Positions 17,613-28,009 of a stretch of 43,491 nt of DNA are shown in pieces (the stretch's first letter is position 1; every line of letters begins with the position of its first letter). The stretch is taken from NCBI GenBank assembly GCA_003427395.1, contig BFEA01000880.1, positions 233,053 through 276,543 on the forward strand, given 5' to 3'. The notes under the pieces are model-generated. The model was given only the letters and a program-made list of their open reading frames with translations. It was not told where the DNA came from and did not search any database. This DNA is from Chara braunii (Eukaryota; Streptophyta; Charophyceae; Charales; Characeae). The translations under genes were made by a program, and so were the position numbers.

Positions 17613-18065
17613 TCATGCCATGGACTTTTGTCTGCATGGTTTGATTCGTTGACAGACTTGACATTCAGCCACAAACTTTTCAGCAGTCCCTTTCATGCCA
17701 GGCCAATCAAACTGTCTCAGCAGATTTGTGTACGTCTTTGCCATGCCGAAGTGTCCGCACCGGCCATGAGCCAAATCCAGAAAGTGCGCGCGGAGAGGCT
17801 CATGGTTGGGCATACACAAGCGGTCGTGGTTTTCGTAGCGATGGAAAATCAGTCCTCCATACTCATGAAAATCAGGCTGACTGCTAGGGTCAGCCCGTAG
17901 CCGCTTAAGGATGGGACTAAGTTCCGAATCCTTGGCTGTGTGCTCTACGAGCTCCTCCTTTAGTTTCTTCCGGAGGTCGTAGGCTTTCACAAGGCAAGTC
18001 ATGTACTCAGGGTGGCGAGACAATGCATCAGCAACTCGATTGTAACAACCTTTTCTGTGTCTCAA
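17613..18065 (-). pseudogene. RNase H end and integrase zinc-binding domain
   Basis: NRVADALSR marks the end of the RNase H/connection region. It is followed by an H2C2 zinc-binding module (HGRCGHFG...FDWPGMKGTAEKFVAECQVCQR within 17620-17760), which precedes retroviral-type integrase cores. It ends at a frame break just before the integrase core. Confidence 0.85.
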
Positions 18066-18095
18066 CTCAAAGTTAAAAATGTCAATTTCATGGAA

Positions 18096-18989
18096 TCAGC
18101 GAAGTAACGTAGGGGACAGGGTAGTTTGCTCCTTGATCCACTTTAGAGTCTCATGATGTGAGAACACTTTGAAGTGGTGTCCCAAAAGATAGTGCTTCCA
18201 ATGGTCCAAAGCCATACGAAAAGCATAGAGCTCGCGCATGTAGGTGGAAGTGGCTACCTTTTCGCAGGGCATGCGTTTGCTGTAATATTCGAGCGGTCGT
18301 AGGCCATTGCTGTCATCTTGCTGCAACACTGCGCCGATTCCATACCGACTTGCATCCGTAGTAACTACGAATGTCAGTTTGGGATCTGCAATGCGGAGTA
18401 CTGGGTAACTTACCAAGGCTTCTTTCAAAGCTTGAAAAACGTTCGTGCAAGCGTTGTTCCAAGAATAGGGAACATTTTTACTTGTCAACCGTGACAATGG
18501 ATGAGCAACAATGGAAAAGCGAGGCACAAACTTTCGATAGTATGATGCGAGACCAAGAAAAGAGCACAGTTCACGAACGTTCACGGGCTGAGGCCAATTG
18601 CGTATGACCTCAACCTTGGTTGCCTCAGGTTCTAGGCCTGCAACAGACAACCGATGCCCAAGATAGATGACGCTATCCTTCCCAAACTTTGATTTCTCTA
18701 GGTTGAGATGGAGTTGCGTCTTCTTGAGGATAGTGAGCACTTCCTCGAGGTGCTTGAGGTGTTCCTCCATGGATTTGCTGAAGATTAGTATATCATCGAG
18801 GTATACCACCACGAACCGGCCAATCTGTTCGAGGAGGACCTTGTCCATGAGGCTTTGGAAGGTGGCCGGTGCGTTCGTGAGACCGAAGGGCATTACAGTA
18901 AACTCGTAAAGCCCATCGTATGTTTTGAACGCAGTCTTGTGCTGGTCCGCATGATAGACTTTAGATCGATCTTGGAAAATACCTTGCAC
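18096..18989 (-). pseudogene. Reverse transcriptase (palm to thumb) and RNase H
   Basis: The 297-codon frame carries [13 protein letters not shown], the catalytic VVVYLDDIL box, FLGLASYYRKF, and an RNase H start with VVTTDASRYGIGAVLQQ. These are classic Ty3/gypsy features. It overlaps by frame change with the upstream RT fragment near 18960, so the RT is split by a frameshift. Key YLDD residues are intact. Confidence 0.92.
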
Positions 18990-19168
18990 CCACCTGCGAC
19001 ATCCAACAAGTCATCTACACGGGGCAATGGATAGACGTCATTTCTTTTGATGCGGTTTAGACCGCAACAGTCAATACATATGCGGAGCTTGCCTCCTTTC
19101 TTCGGAACAAACAAAACAAGAGCACCAAGTTTAGAATCACTAGGCTTGATCCACCCTTTGTTGATCAT
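18893..19168 (-). pseudogene. Reverse transcriptase N-terminal (fingers) fragment
   Basis: Encodes KGWIKPSDSKLGALVLFVPK, the KLRICIDCCGLN segment and VFSKIDLKS with the first catalytic Asp. It is preceded by an in-frame TAG around 19200, which interrupts the RMGP...LEELRQQ junction with the protease region. Confidence 0.88.
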
Positions 19169-19198
19169 TTCGTTGATCTGTTGCCGAAGTTCCTCTAA

Positions 19199-20143
19199 CT
19201 AGCCGGGTCCCATTCGGTATACGTAGCCCTTTGGAGGAACAACACCCTCGACCAACTCGATGGTGTGCCGGACCGTGGGGACTCCAAGTGGCTCGACTAG
19301 AATTTTTGGGAACCGATCGAGTAGGCTTTGGATGCTTGGTGGAACCGGTGGGGGTGGAGGATCAGGAAAGGGATCACCTAGATCAGGTTGCAGGTCACAA
19401 ATAGAGGCAACCGAATCTGAAGTAGGATCATTTGGACTAGTAGAAGGTAGAGAAGTAGAGGTGCTAGAAGTAGTACTAGAAGTAGAATCACTAGCTGAAG
19501 TAGTAGTGGTATTAACCGCAAAAGTAGATGAGACATGGGTAGAACGAACAAAGGCAACGTACAACTGTTCGTCCTCTTTGTGCTTGCACCATTTCTTGCA
19601 GAACTTTATAACATTCAGAAAAGTCACTGGGGACTCGTGCTTCTCATCCAAGAGGACGGGAATCTCGTTCCCTTGAGCATCTTTGACCATGAAAAGTGAC
19701 TCCTTCCACTTGGTCCATTCGCATTGCGACTACAGCCAGCCCAAGCCAAGGACAACGTCGAAGGAACATTTGTCAAGGAGATATAAGTTCAACGTGTGGG
19801 TGACAGTTTTGTCCTTGTCAAAGGTAGTGCGCACACCTTTGACTGCATGCGTAGAAGAGACAACTTCTTTGTTGCGAACTTGGGTTCTGCAAGGGTTCTG
19901 CAAGGCCACTTGCTTCATTCCCAAACCCACTTTGCGTATCCGATGAGGTGACATAAAGTTAGCCATAGCACCACAGTCAATCAAGACATAGAGATAGCGG
20001 TGGTTTATGAGAAGTTTGAAGAAGATCAACTTCACTGCCCCTTGGGTACGCTGCTGTTTCATCTCAGCCCAATGTTCCAAGTGGTAGTGGAAGTCGACCG
20101 TCCCAGACTCCTCCCAAGGCTCGACATACAGAACGTTACACAC
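19199..20143 (-). pseudogene. Aspartic protease and linker to RT
   Basis: The upstream frame (19730-20143) has a protease-like LIDCGAMANFM motif, a variant of the usual D-S/T-G-A with Cys in place of Ser/Thr, and VVLGLGWL near its end. The following frame (19199-19690) is a Ser/Thr-rich linker ending in the IELVEGVVPPKGYVYRM lead-in to RT. A stop separates the two around 19727. Confidence 0.82.
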
Positions 20144-20229
20144 TTCAGCCTTGGCTTCAGCAGATGATTGGGCTTCAAGGGAGGACTGCTGATTTGCATC
20201 AGATTCAGTCTCCCTTGCTGTAGAGTGTG

Positions 20230-22050
20230 CTGAAACCGACTCTACGCCAGGGTCTGGTTTCCCTGCAGCCTATAACAATCCTGTAACTTACGGTTCAATT
20301 TCTGGCAATGTAGGCATACCCCCTTCTTGAGTCTTCCCCGCCAGTCATTTTCAGTGCTCCGGAGGTCGACCCACGGTTTAGTGGCCGCATCCTCCGGTTT
20401 TGTTGGGATTTTGACTCCCTTAGGAAGTTGGACATAGTTCTCCCCCCCATTCTGATTCGATCCCCTTGCATTGCCAGTCTTTTTAAAGGCAGTGAATTTT
20501 TCCTCTTCTTGTTTACATCAGACTCATGGACTAACGAATAGGTTGTATCAGTGTCCCGTTCTTGGTCGTCACCAAGAGTAGGGTCATCTGCATTGGCCTC
20601 CTCTTCAGCCTCTAGCAGGTCATGCACAACAAAACGGTTGCTGCCTTTGAACCGCCTGCTGCCCATGGACTTTTTGCTGCCTGCTGTGGAGACGAGGTCT
20701 ATCGCCTAGAGACTGACTATGTCCTTCATCAGAGTGAAACAGTTAGTGTACCCAATGAAGTCCTTGCCTAGGCGATTTGTGAAACTGGTGGGAACCGCGC
20801 CTTTGACCACATCCAAGCAAGCTTGATCAGTCAGTTCTAATCCGGGTGTAGCTAACAGCTTGCTGAGGTAAGTTTGGAGGCTTTTCATGGAGTTCGTCCA
20901 CTTGTTGCGTTTGATTTTATCAAGCTGGCTTTTTGCCCTTGCTGCAGCGTGTGGATCCATGTATTGCACAATGAGGAGTTCCTTGAGGAAGGCAACCGAA
21001 GTGGCCTTAAGCCACCTTGTTAGTTCTATTTTGGGAACCCCAGCTCACGTAGCGTGGACTTCTAGGAAGCCCCGCACAATCGGCTCGACATTCATTCCCA
21101 TGATCATGGACCGAGTCTCGGGTTGAGTCCCCAGAACTTCGAAGTATGCCCTCATGGAGCTGATCCTGGATTCAATGTCCTCTTTGCCGTCATACTTAGA
21201 CGGTATTTGCACCGCCTTTCGGTCCACATAGAGACTGGCGTAGCTGGGCCCAACACCTGCCGGTTCAGATCTTGGGGCTGCAGCAGTTGCAGAATTTTCT
21301 GCCTCGTTGCTTGTTACAGCAACAACGGAATCTGCACCTGTTGCAGGTATCGAGGGGTGTGCCATCTTACTCAAGGAAGAAGTAGAAGAAGATACGGTAA
21401 GAGGGGCAAGGTTAGTTACAATTGCAGCTACGGAACCAGGGGGCAGAGGAAGAGGATTGGCCGCTTGGATTGTCGTAGCGCAGCAACCTCTACCATCAAG
21501 TCACGGTACTTGTCGATCATCTCAGTCAGATCCTCCTGAAGTGTCCGCAATTTTGCGAAGACGTCGGCGATCTGAGTGGTATAATCTTCAAGGCTCTTGA
21601 CTTTGACGATAGTGGTGAGTATGGACTGCAGCTGTTCCCCACACTGCTCTTTGGTCAGCAAGGGGACAATTTCCAAGATGGCCTCCTGACTTTTCAGCGG
21701 CAATTCCTTCCTTTCCTTCTCTGTCTCTTGTTCCCTTTTGATGGCACTATCTAGGAGTGCTTGCAGATACAGTTTCTCGCATAGCTGATTGCATCTAACA
21801 GGGCCTTCAACTGGACTGAGGTTAGTCGTGGCTGGGCCATTTCCGGACCGTTGTCGTCGGCAGGTGGATTGGAGAGACGCCAATCAACAAAATAATCAAA
21901 CAGACTCTCAAGATGTACACTCCCCTTTTCTCTTGGACGAACACTCCGTTTCCCAGTCCTTGCCCACCCCAGACGGTTGCTTTCCCTCTCTTCCTTTTCT
22001 CTCTCCCTCCTCTCTCTCTCTTCTTTCTGGTTGCGAGTCTCCACGGGCAT
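20230..22050 (-). pseudogene. gag of gypsy element 1
   Basis: The frame opens at a Met at 22050 with a Glu/Arg-rich segment, then shifts near 21785 into a coiled-coil-like region (to 21428). It continues in pieces at 21045-21374 (KYDGKEDIESRI...MRAYFEVLG, start of the capsid-like domain), 20706-20969 and 20295-20666. A zinc-knuckle-like CLHCQKLNRKLQDC is readable at about 20265-20330 in another frame. It has Arg where the CCHC motif needs His. At least four frame breaks make gag non-functional. Confidence 0.8.
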
Positions 22051-23680
22051 CAGAAATGAAATCAGAGAAATAGACTGAAAAACTCATCGAAGAGAAGGTA
22101 GAACTCCTAGCCGGAGCGACATTTCATTTGGACATAGAGAGCAGCAAACCAAGGAAAAGCAAACAACTTCACATAAGAGATCTGATCCAGCGACCCAGTC
22201 TGATCAGACTGCATACGAGGTCCTCTCGAGTCCAGTCTCACCAGCTCCGTGCCCGTGCAACAAATCAGATAACGAGTGACTAAATGCAACAATAGAGAAT
22301 TGAGTGGTGTACAGGGTGCGAGTCAAGCCACGAATGGTGCAACCAAAAGCATGCGGCCAGGTCCCAAACGTCTCAGCCGAGATCCCCTTGACAGTGGGTG
22401 TCCTAACCAACAAGAATAAAACCCCGGATCTCAGTCAGGAAGATAGTGGACTAATGCCCAACAGATTTGGCTCCAAAGGGCTCTTCTTGTTTGGGCCCGG
22501 TCCCACTGGGTCCCAGAGGTCCCACGTAGGCCGCGACCAGGTCCTAACCAAGAGGAGTCCCACATGGACTCAATTCAGTTTCTACCGTGCCGAAAAATGA
22601 AATTTCAACTTTCGGCAGAACCTACAGATTACAATCGTTCAAAGATGAAAAGACAAAGCATTGTAGAAAGACTCGACATTCGAATCAAGATACTTCATTT
22701 TCCATCCATCCGGTGAGTAGGTAGATCACACACATTCAGTCACACAATCAAGACCACAGAGGAGTAGGAAAACAAACCCAGAGTAACCCCTGCAGGACAA
22801 ACCATACCATGCACACATGCATGGGCATCCCGTAGGTGCGCGACACTTACCTGAGTGGCCTTGAGCTTCGAGATGAATAGAACTCACCCCCCTCTCATGT
22901 GATCCTCCTGACCCCTCTAACGCTACCCCTACACTAGTGTCCTATCTCCTAGGAGGGTCCGACTCCAGCACGGAAGTGCAACGTTGGATCCCCCGTCGAT
23001 GCTGAAGAACAAAATAGCAACTTGCAGTCCGTAGATGCTGAGTGGCCGCTGACCCTCAAGCTCGCCTACTTGAGGGCAACCCTTAAGTTGCCAAGTGTCT
23101 CCCTTGCATCAGATTCCAGGTGCGAGTGCCTCTCACTGTCGCCTCTCTCAAATTGCCGCATGAAGTCTCCTCGAAATGTCTCACCACCCTAATCTCACTC
23201 TCAAGCAACCTGGTTAGGTTCATTGTTGACCCCACATGACCTAACTAGGTGGGGGCAACTTCCCTTAGCCACGCTGCCCCACTTCCCTTACATCAAACTT
23301 TTTTTTTTNNNNNNNNNNNNNNNNNNNNNNNNNNNNNNTTTTTTTTTTTCCCTAGAACCTCTTGGTTCTGACTCCTGCCATTCTGGGGAGCAACAGTCCG
23401 GTTCCTATTCCCCCGACAAGTCAATGAATAGTACAAGGTTGACTCACACCATGCTCCTCCCCATTAAGGTTGAGAGGCCCGAGTGGGCGGCATTGATTGC
23501 TTCCTTCGAGAAGGATGTACCACCCCTCACCCCTGCCTAGGTTAGCCTATTGCAGCTATAAGCTTTTTTATGTGGCTGTTGTGTACCTATTCTGCCCCTA
23601 GTTCAAACCCTAACCCTAAGCGTTGCCCTCAACCACTTAGGTTAGGGTTAGGGCAACAAAGTCAACTCTCACCAGCAAGT
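22051..23680 (-). other. Leader (5' untranslated region) of gypsy element 1
   Basis: About 1.6 kb lie between the primer site and gag, with no coding domain. It includes a 30-nt N gap (23309-23338) inside a T tract and a perfect minus-strand splice-donor sequence CAGGTAAGT near 22845-22853. Short telomere-like tracts lie at 23605-23653. Confidence 0.65.
23605..23653. repeat. Telomere-like tracts in inverted orientation
   Basis: AAACCCTAACCCTAAG (23605-23620) is followed by AGGTTAGGGTTAGGG (23639-23653), giving two short telomere-type tracts facing each other near the primer site of element 1. Confidence 0.55.
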
Positions 23681-23699
23681 AGAACCCGCTTCGATACCA
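23681..23699 (-). promoter_or_regulatory. Primer binding site of gypsy element 1
   Basis: In element sense TGGTATCGAAGCGGGTTCT begins one nucleotide after the 5' LTR. Its first seven bases (TGGTATC) match the complement of the plant initiator tRNA-Met 3' end. The rest deviates, so either the site is mutated or another tRNA ending in GATACCA is used. Confidence 0.7.
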
Positions 23700-23700
23700 A

Positions 23701-24967
23701 TGTTATGATCCTGACCAATTTCGAGATACACATCCATCAGATAGTAGAATGCCGTCCAATTGCAGAAAGAAATGAATGAACTTGAGAGGAGAGAGATGAT
23801 TAGAAGACGAAGAAGAAGTAAGAAAAAAGAAGAAGATGATGTACACCAGCATAGACAAATGGCAAGGCTCTTCTTCTTCGCCCAACAATCTCCTCCTCCT
23901 TATCTCCCCCTTATCTTATTCATACAAGAAATAATAATACAATGTTGAATGGCTGATCTAGAATCAATGTCCGAGTTTCTCTTCTACTGCCGGCATCACT
24001 TGAGGTCCACCATAACCATGGCCACCTCTTCCTCCCTTCATCATCATAGGCCGAGGCTATGGCGGACTACTAGGCCTTGCCCAAATGCCCAAAGGATAAC
24101 CCAAAGCAGCAATGGCTGCTCCAACTCGGCCGCCATGCCCGACTCTGCCTCAAAGCTTCTTGGTGTAGCTCTCCCCAGTTGGGGACTCCCTGCTGCAGCG
24201 CCCACCAAGGTGATGAAGATGGCTGCCACCATAGCCAGGTAAGTACCCCTGACGCTCCTCCCCCTTCCTGTCCTTCTTCCTCCTCTGTGTTTTCCTCAAC
24301 AGCGCGGCTCCGGATAGCGCTGCTCCAGCCAGTGCTCCAACCATGGTGTCGCCAAACTCACACACCGAGACTGAGGCCGGGCTCTTCGCCCGACTGGGAG
24401 ATATAGCGGCCTGCTTGCCTCTTGGCGATGACTTCCAAGCCGCTCGGCCTTCCAAGCAACCGGTACCTCCTCCCTTTCAGNGGGAAACATCATTGCAGAC
24501 TCTGATATTGCTCGTACAAGCCCTAGACCCAGACTGGTTGGACTGGTACCCGCCAGACCTAACCTACAACTACTGGGCTTCTAAAAATACCACTTTTGTC
24601 TTCTTCTGCTCGGCCTTTAGTACGCGCACATCTACCTCTTCAAGGTGCGGTACCAACCTACCCGCTACTTGAGTGTTTTTCCCGCTGCAATCCCTCAATG
24701 TCACGGCCACAGGTAAGTACCGGCCCTGAGGGCCCAATGAACGAGCAAGTGCCCTTGAGGGCAACACACGCACTCAAGCCAACCAACACTCAGACAGGCA
24801 CGGCCATACATACATCAAGCCAACGAGCACTCAGACAGACATGAAGTCCAACAAGTGTGCACACACAGACATAGTAACAAGCGGGAAACTCAGCAAGGCA
24901 TTCAATCTATGGGCAAAAATTAAAAATCAGTTGTGTGTTTCAGTCCATGTTTGGATGGGTCATCAAA
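23701..24967 (-). repeat. 5' LTR of gypsy element 1
   Basis: 1,267 bp matching 15080-16424, with the terminal CACA mutated to CAAA at 24964-24967. One N occurs at 24481. It carries only one copy of the segment duplicated in the other LTR. Confidence 0.9.
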
Positions 24968-24971
24968 CAAT

Positions 24972-25196
24972 TTCTTTTTCTTTTATTTTGATGTTGCCGC
25001 CAACCATTTTGGTCCGGAGACCCCAGACCTCTAAAGAATGTGGTATGTAGCTGTGTTAGGCCACCCGGATCACCTTGGTTGTTTGTGTGGCCAGCGTGGG
25101 CAAGGGCCAGAGAACGTCCCTATAAAAGAAAAAAAATCAAAAAATTTAGAACTTTAACAACTAAGCGTATATTTTTCTTTCAATTTCTTAGGAGTA
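24972..25196. other. Continuation of the interrupted local repeat
   Basis: The first part (to about 25040) aligns with 14540-14605, the intact copy of the repeat. The remainder is AT-rich and leads into the reverse transcriptase remnant. No N-terminal part of that protein is recognisable here. Confidence 0.5.
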
Positions 25197-26110
25197 GTGA
25201 AAGGTGAAACCGAACAATTTTTGCCTTTTGGTCGGATCAAAATTTTTTGCCAAATTAAAATATATATGACGATATATGAAGTGGTGATTGACATGAAAAA
25301 CAATACATCGTCTCTTCGTGGCCTCTCCCCTCGCACTGTTGATTTTACCACAATGTACACCAATCGCCCTCATGACCGCATTGTGGATAATGTGGCAAAA
25401 GCTGTTGATGAAGCCCATGCTTATATGCCCTTCGGAAAATGGCACACATTCACGCTGCAGTGCCCTAGACATGGTTATTCGAGGAGCTCGTGTGGCCGAT
25501 GGACAATTAATTCACTCAAATCCTCCAACATCTTCGCTTTGTTGTACAAAACACTTTTCTGTACACTAGAGATGACACTTTTGGAGACAAATTATCGGTA
25601 TTCCAATGAGAACAAATGCTGACCCACAAATTTTTAATCTGACAGTGTATTGGGATAAAACACACTTTGTTGATGACATTCGTCAACATGATCTTTAAGC
25701 CGCTCAACAATATGCCTTCCACTTATCGCCTCATTGCCAATGTTCTTTCATGGGGTCAATTACCTCCTCTCCAAAATACTATGAGCTTAAGTGGAAGAAA
25801 ACTACAACGACATATGACTCGTGTATCTTTTTAGGTATGCATTTTTGAGTCAATTTTGATGGTTTGCTTCGTATGAGTGTGTTTGATAAAGCGGTTGCTT
25901 GAGATTTCCTTGTCATTCGTTATCCAAGTGCGACCTCCAACATCCCTTCCCATCAACTGACATGTGTGTTCATTGGATAATTGACTAGATTTAAACAAAT
26001 CTGTAACAATTGAAAAAACTTTCAAACTGCGGCAACAACATTTGTTCGTCACATGCTTTCTCGCGGGCATTCTTCACCAACCATTGCTAAGGGGTGAACC
26101 TGCTATACGT
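25197..26110 (+). pseudogene. Penelope-like reverse transcriptase (decayed)
   Basis: Motif A is DFTTMYTNRPHD at 25341-25376 (frame starting 25197). After a frame shift, motif B is FWRQIIGIPMRTNADP (25579-25626), related to the GIPMGTN box. FVDD at 25666-25677 matches the catalytic box, with the usual B-to-C interval shortened. From 25828 the thumb is readable: FLGMHF, FDGLLRMSVFDK, IRYPSATSNIP, VFIG.LTRFKQICNN and HMLSRGHSS. These are hallmarks of Penelope-like retroelement RTs rather than LTR or LINE RTs. Several in-frame TGA and TAA codons stand where CGA or CAA would fit, as expected from C-to-T decay. The N-terminal finger region and any GIY-YIG endonuclease are not found. Confidence 0.75.
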
Positions 26111-26248
26111 GCTTCCGCCAACGTCGCTATCCTACGCATGTGACATGTTTCTCTCAGTGGTTCTGACGCATGCTGGGACTGTCCTTGCATCATCCACTTT
26201 CTTCCTTGCCTCCATATCGCTCTTGTCCTGCACTTGCTTGCTCATTTG

Positions 26249-26515
26249 CTGCTACTGCAGTTTCCGCTATTGTAGTTTTCACTACTGCAGTTTCCACTGC
26301 TGTGGTTTCCACTACTGGAGTTTCCACCGCTGTAGTTTCTACAGCTCTGGGTTTCACTCTGACAGTTTTTGCTACTGCAGTTTTTCAGTGCTGCAGTAGT
26401 TTCTATTGCTGCAATTTCCACCATTGCGGTTTCCACTGCGGGGACTTCCACAACTGTAGTTTCTACTGCTGGAATTTCCTGTGCTATGCTTTTCGCTGCT
26501 ATAATTTCCTCTCTT
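26249..26515 (+). repeat. 15-bp minisatellite encoding VSTTA-like repeats
   Basis: Units such as GCAGTTTCCACTACT repeat with divergence for about 260 bp. They encode Val-Ser-Thr-Thr/Ala-Ala pentapeptides in the same frame (to about 26385, then shifted by one frame) that continues from the reverse transcriptase. It looks like a flexible Ser/Thr-rich linker inside one former long open frame. Confidence 0.8.
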
Positions 26516-27180
26516 GTATATCCAACGCAAAGAACATCAGTCTCTTCAACACTTACGTCCTTTGTTTCGGAAGCTGGCCCTTTTCGCCCCCATCTCCCCC
26601 ACGGTCTCGCCTGTGAACAAATTCTTCGGTTTTCTCATTGTTCCATTGTTCCACCTTTATTGCCAGGGACATGTTCATCATCTGTTTGCAATACCACCAC
26701 TCCTCTTATTGTGAATCGTCAACGACATGCGCGACATCGTCACTTGTCTGGGGATCAACAACCTGTTTCTTTGCTTGCCCCAATTCTCTCTGTGCCTGCT
26801 CCACATGTTGTTGTTCCTTTGTTCCAAACGACAATATCTACTCCTATGCCTCCTATAGACAGTCCAGCTGCCTGCAGGCATCTACAACACCATGTTTTAT
26901 GCCCTTCAGCGTTAGATATTCATAACTCACCTCTACAACAGGATGTGGTCCCTGCCCAGAGTACATTCCCGATTCTAGGGACAGCCTGTCAACCCCTCCT
27001 CAGGATGCGGCCCCAGACGTTGAGGGATTGGAACATGATCTGCTCGGATTGCAGTTAACTCCACAAGGTGTAGACCGCATGGGGGATCTGCAAATGGCTG
27101 ACCAGCATCGTTCGGATGAACCACAAATTTGTGCCCCACCTTGGCCAGCATCCGACACATAATAAGATCCTCACCCTCTG
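26516..27180 (+). pseudogene. Proline-rich linker of the retroelement frame
   Basis: An open frame to 27058 (Pro/Ser/Thr-rich, no domain) overlaps with a frame that reads IPDSRDSLSTPPQDAAPDVE and continues from about 26970 to two stops (27163-27168). That frame is the same as the one of the protease-like domain which follows. It is probably the connector between the reverse transcriptase and the protease-like domain. Confidence 0.5.
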
Positions 27181-27600
27181 TGTTCTCTACAATTAATATT
27201 CGTCTTCACATTCTCCACCGCCCGTTTTTATACACCATCAGACTTCCTTGCAATTGCCCTTCAGCTTGATGCTGATCTCCCCCGCCTACATCTAGAGGAT
27301 TGTAATTATACCAGGGAAGGAGGCTTTACCATTGCCGTCTTACAAATAGCAATGAGGGACCACCAACTTGAGTTATACAATGCTCGAGCAGGTGAGTAGT
27401 TCAATCCTCCATCCCACATCTCTATTTGCATTGTGCATGGACCTGGCCATTACATGACCATCATAGGTATCTCTGACCACTGGGAGTAGTCGGACAATGA
27501 CATCATGATCCATGCCACAACTGATGTTACTGATTTCTTATATAATGATGCTGTTTTCTTGCCACACCAAACCATCCGCAATCTCTTTTATGTCGAATAT
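27181..27600 (+). pseudogene. Josephin-like cysteine protease domain (decayed)
   Basis: Translation from 27181 gives a Cys at the expected nucleophile position (CSLQLIF). It continues with FYTPSDFLAIALQLDAD, then EGGFTIAVLQIAMRDHQLEL, then ISICIVHGPGHYMTIIG with His at 27448-27450, then a WE...D/N segment. Order, spacing (18 residues from Cys to the Pro of TP) and the GGFTI.VL..A and HYMTI patterns resemble the Josephin family of deubiquitinating cysteine proteases (ataxin-3 type). In-frame TAG codons at about 27394 and 27488 show it is dead. The call is by eye. A more distant papain-fold protease is possible. Confidence 0.5.
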
Positions 27601-27736
27601 CATTCCCTGGTCCTGTGCTGCAGCAGGACAATGTACCAACACTCTGCGACCTTCTCCTTTGCACAGCTACAGACACTGTTACACTCGGGTGACTCGGCCA
27701 CAACCACCATCGACTCTGTCACAATCACTACAATGA

Positions 27737-28009
27737 CATGGTTCTGCATCTCTGTGTGTAGAGGACTGTCCCTCCGTTCTTGACTGCAGACATTATACTG
27801 AATGCATGGTCTTTTGTGGTGAGCGTTCCTCCTTCATTTTGGTCTGCAATCGACATGCCATTTGTCGGAAGTGTATGTTGGGCATGCTCAGTGCCAACCG
27901 TTGTATCAAGTGTTGTGTTGAGAATGCTCAACTAGGTCTTCCATGTGCCCATCCACCTCATTCTTACAATGTGTGTCCTCTCTGTCGTCAAGGACAGACT
28001 CATTCTTGA
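27737..28009 (+). pseudogene. RING-type zinc finger segment
   Basis: The frame contains CMVFC (27803-27817), then CNRHAICRKC (27845-27874) and CPLC (27974-27985). This gives C-X3-C, C-X2-H-X2-C-X2-C and C-X2-C, a C3HC4 RING pattern with one extra residue in the first pair. RING domains of this type recruit ubiquitin-conjugating enzymes. The frame is continuous with 27512-27736 except for one TGA (27734-27736) and lies one frame off the protease-like domain. It ends with a TGA at 28007-28009. Host RING genes usually have other domains that are absent here. Confidence 0.6.

Larger units (their letters stand above)
15080..24967 (-). mobile_element. Ty3/gypsy retrotransposon, element 1 (decayed)
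   Basis: A complete element lies on the minus strand: 5' LTR 23701-24967, primer site 23681-23699, leader 22051-23680, gag 20230-22050, protease, reverse transcriptase, RNase H, integrase with GPY/F and chromodomain-like tail ending at 16420, polypurine tract 16425-16440, and 3' LTR 15080-16424. It is flanked by CAAT on both sides (15076-15079, 24968-24971). Domain order PR-RT-RH-INT identifies Ty3/gypsy (Metaviridae-type). The integrase tail suggests a chromovirus. Several frameshifts and a stop codon make it non-functional. An N gap lies in the leader. Confidence 0.92.
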
